From the NCBI GenBank assembly GCA_021014325.1, contig CM037460.1, positions 24,032,544 to 24,096,543 on the forward strand: 64,000 bases of DNA, written 5' to 3'. Below the pieces are notes generated by a model, which saw nothing but the letters and a program-made list of their open reading frames with translations, was not told the DNA's origin and ran no database searches. The DNA is from Plazaster borealis (lineage: Eukaryota > Echinodermata > Asteroidea > Forcipulatida > Labidiasteridae). This document shows, one piece after another, positions 62,837-64,000 of the stretch (positions are counted from its first letter, which is position 1; each line of letters starts with the position of its first letter). A program made the translations under genes and the position numbers.

Positions 62837-62852
62837 CGTTGCTGCTTTTTAT
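62708..62852 (-). CDS. HYDIN: HYDIN coding exon 1 (coding 62708-62836)
   Basis: Residues 1-43. The acceptor (CCAACAG) is at 62853, followed by 16 nt of 5'UTR with an in-frame TAA, then ATG (MPTGLEKQTAQ). The donor is AAAG/GTAAAG. Vertebrate HYDIN N-termini are poorly conserved here, so the start rests on the upstream stop and on splicing. The next intron (62087-62707) holds part of a family E element at 62206-62325. Confidence 0.85.
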
Positions 62853-63878
62853 CTGTTGGAAACATGGCAAATAAAGTTGCTTATATTCCTAGTAATGATA
62901 AAAAATATTTCCTGGTTTAACTTTTGGCATGCAGTATGAAATATTTGATTGACTAACAGCTAATATAAACAAAAAACCTTTAGTCCTTGTCAGCCATACA
63001 GTAGGATGCTGCAGGCAGCAGAATTATGCCAGCTTACATTTTTAAATTTTTTTTTACAATTAATGAAGGGGAATATACAACTTTAGAAGAAACCTAATCT
63101 AGACTTTGGGGGGAAAAGTTTACCAGAGTTGGAAAAAATTGTACTTGAAGATTTCAACTAGCGCTCCGACAGAGCTCTACCCTGAAAGATTCAAAATCGA
63201 CATCAAATTCAGTGTGCATGCGTTGTAAGCTTACCATTGGTATCAAAATTGTGAACAATTGTTGGCGCCATCACAACTTTTTTTAAAAATCTTGCAAATG
63301 GAGTTTGTGGCACCGATTCTGCGACATGTAAAATCGTTGAACGAAAGTGCAATTGTTTTAAAGTAAATTAAGGTATTTTATAATTAAGCCATAGAATATT
63401 GGAAAATGTTTACTACATAGTCTCCATAGATTTCCAACATCCCTCAAACATGTCAAATTCTTGTGGAATTTTATTTAATTAAGCAGACTAAAAATTAATA
63501 TATTTCTGCCGTTTTGTTTTGTGTCACTGTCAGCATTTGTGCACTCTCCCACAAGCATTGCTGCTGTCCTGGAGAGGGTGGGTTACAATTTCCATTTGTG
63601 CTCTTTGCTTGTGCTGTCAAACTAGTTATATAATCGTAACCCTTTCCCCCGCGGGTCGAACGACGGAGAGGGTTACGAGTTTAATGGCAAATACATGTAA
63701 AAATGTGAATGTGAAAAAAATCGAGACTGGACCAGACCAGATTTTTTGCCACTTTTTTAAAATCATTCAAAACATTCAACCAACAACCAACAATTTGATC
63801 TTGATAATGAATCTAATCCATTCATATCATCAAAAAAACAAAAAAAAAAAAAAGAGAAAAAAAAAACACAAAACTTAC

Positions 63879-64000
63879 CGGAGACTGAGTGAACATGGTG
63901 AAGTGCCTAAGTGAATACGACAGACGAATACCAGACCCAGACTGAGCAGACTGGATGAACATTTAAAAACTGCACTTTCACGTAAATCTGCGAAAACAGA
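63879..64000 (-). other. HYDIN: HYDIN 5' non-coding exon (right limit unknown)
   Basis: The minus strand shows a strong donor (CCG followed by GTAAGTT) at 63878. A matching acceptor lies at 62853-62854, just before the coding start exon. The exon holds an ATG at 63896-63894 in a favourable context (ACC before ATG) that is out of frame with HYDIN. The transcription start is not visible and may lie beyond the window. The intron 62853-63878 holds no recognisable gene; a short inverted repeat lies near 63629-63682. Confidence 0.55.

Noticed and set aside
62850..62870. RFX X-box overlapping the exon 1 acceptor (GTTGGAAACATGGCAA)
   Set aside because: Only one half-site fits the consensus and it lies at a splice acceptor about 1 kb inside the transcript.

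Overview
This is a deuterostome-like animal nuclear genomic window, most likely from an echinoderm (inferred from compact introns packed with short foldback elements and tRNA-headed SINEs; no species-specific marker is visible). One gene dominates it. The minus strand carries the 5' two thirds of a HYDIN orthologue, the giant ASH/MSP-domain protein of the ciliary and flagellar axoneme's central pair. It has one probable non-coding first exon at the right edge and 56 coding exons running from the start codon at 62836 down to 263. The exons join in a single phase-consistent frame of 10,443 nt (3,481 codons). The family is about 5,000 residues long, so the C-terminal third lies left of base 1. 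No second protein-coding gene was found on either strand.

Layout in transcription order (right to left). 63879-64000: 5' non-coding exon. 62836-37192: N-terminal and middle ASH/MSP-rich region, exons 1-26. 36123-28357: further ASH-like region, exons 27-33. 27635-24255: adenylate-kinase-like P-loop region, exons 34-38. 23367-17200: highly charged coiled-coil region, exons 39-44. 16353-14237: low-complexity linkers. 13612-263: second block of ASH-like domains, exons 48-56.

Introns are about 0.1-4.2 kb. Most longer ones hold short non-autonomous repeats: at least five families of foldback or MITE-like elements (called A-E here), several lesser ones, three main tRNA-headed SINE families (SINE-A, -B, -C), decayed LINE 3' ends, a 13-bp and a 23-bp minisatellite, and simple repeats. 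Several repeats sit within a few bases of HYDIN splice sites.

The most unusual local structures are: an inverted extra copy of the P-loop exon with its intron flank inside another HYDIN intron; a tandem duplication that gives exon 51 a second acceptor; an 800-bp minisatellite ending about 20 nt from the exon 22 acceptor; a near-perfect 78-nt palindrome inside a duplicated SINE segment; and a possible upstream ORF overlapping the HYDIN start. I did not see a new multi-gene system. The novelty here is in how repeats and duplications interact with one very large ciliary gene.
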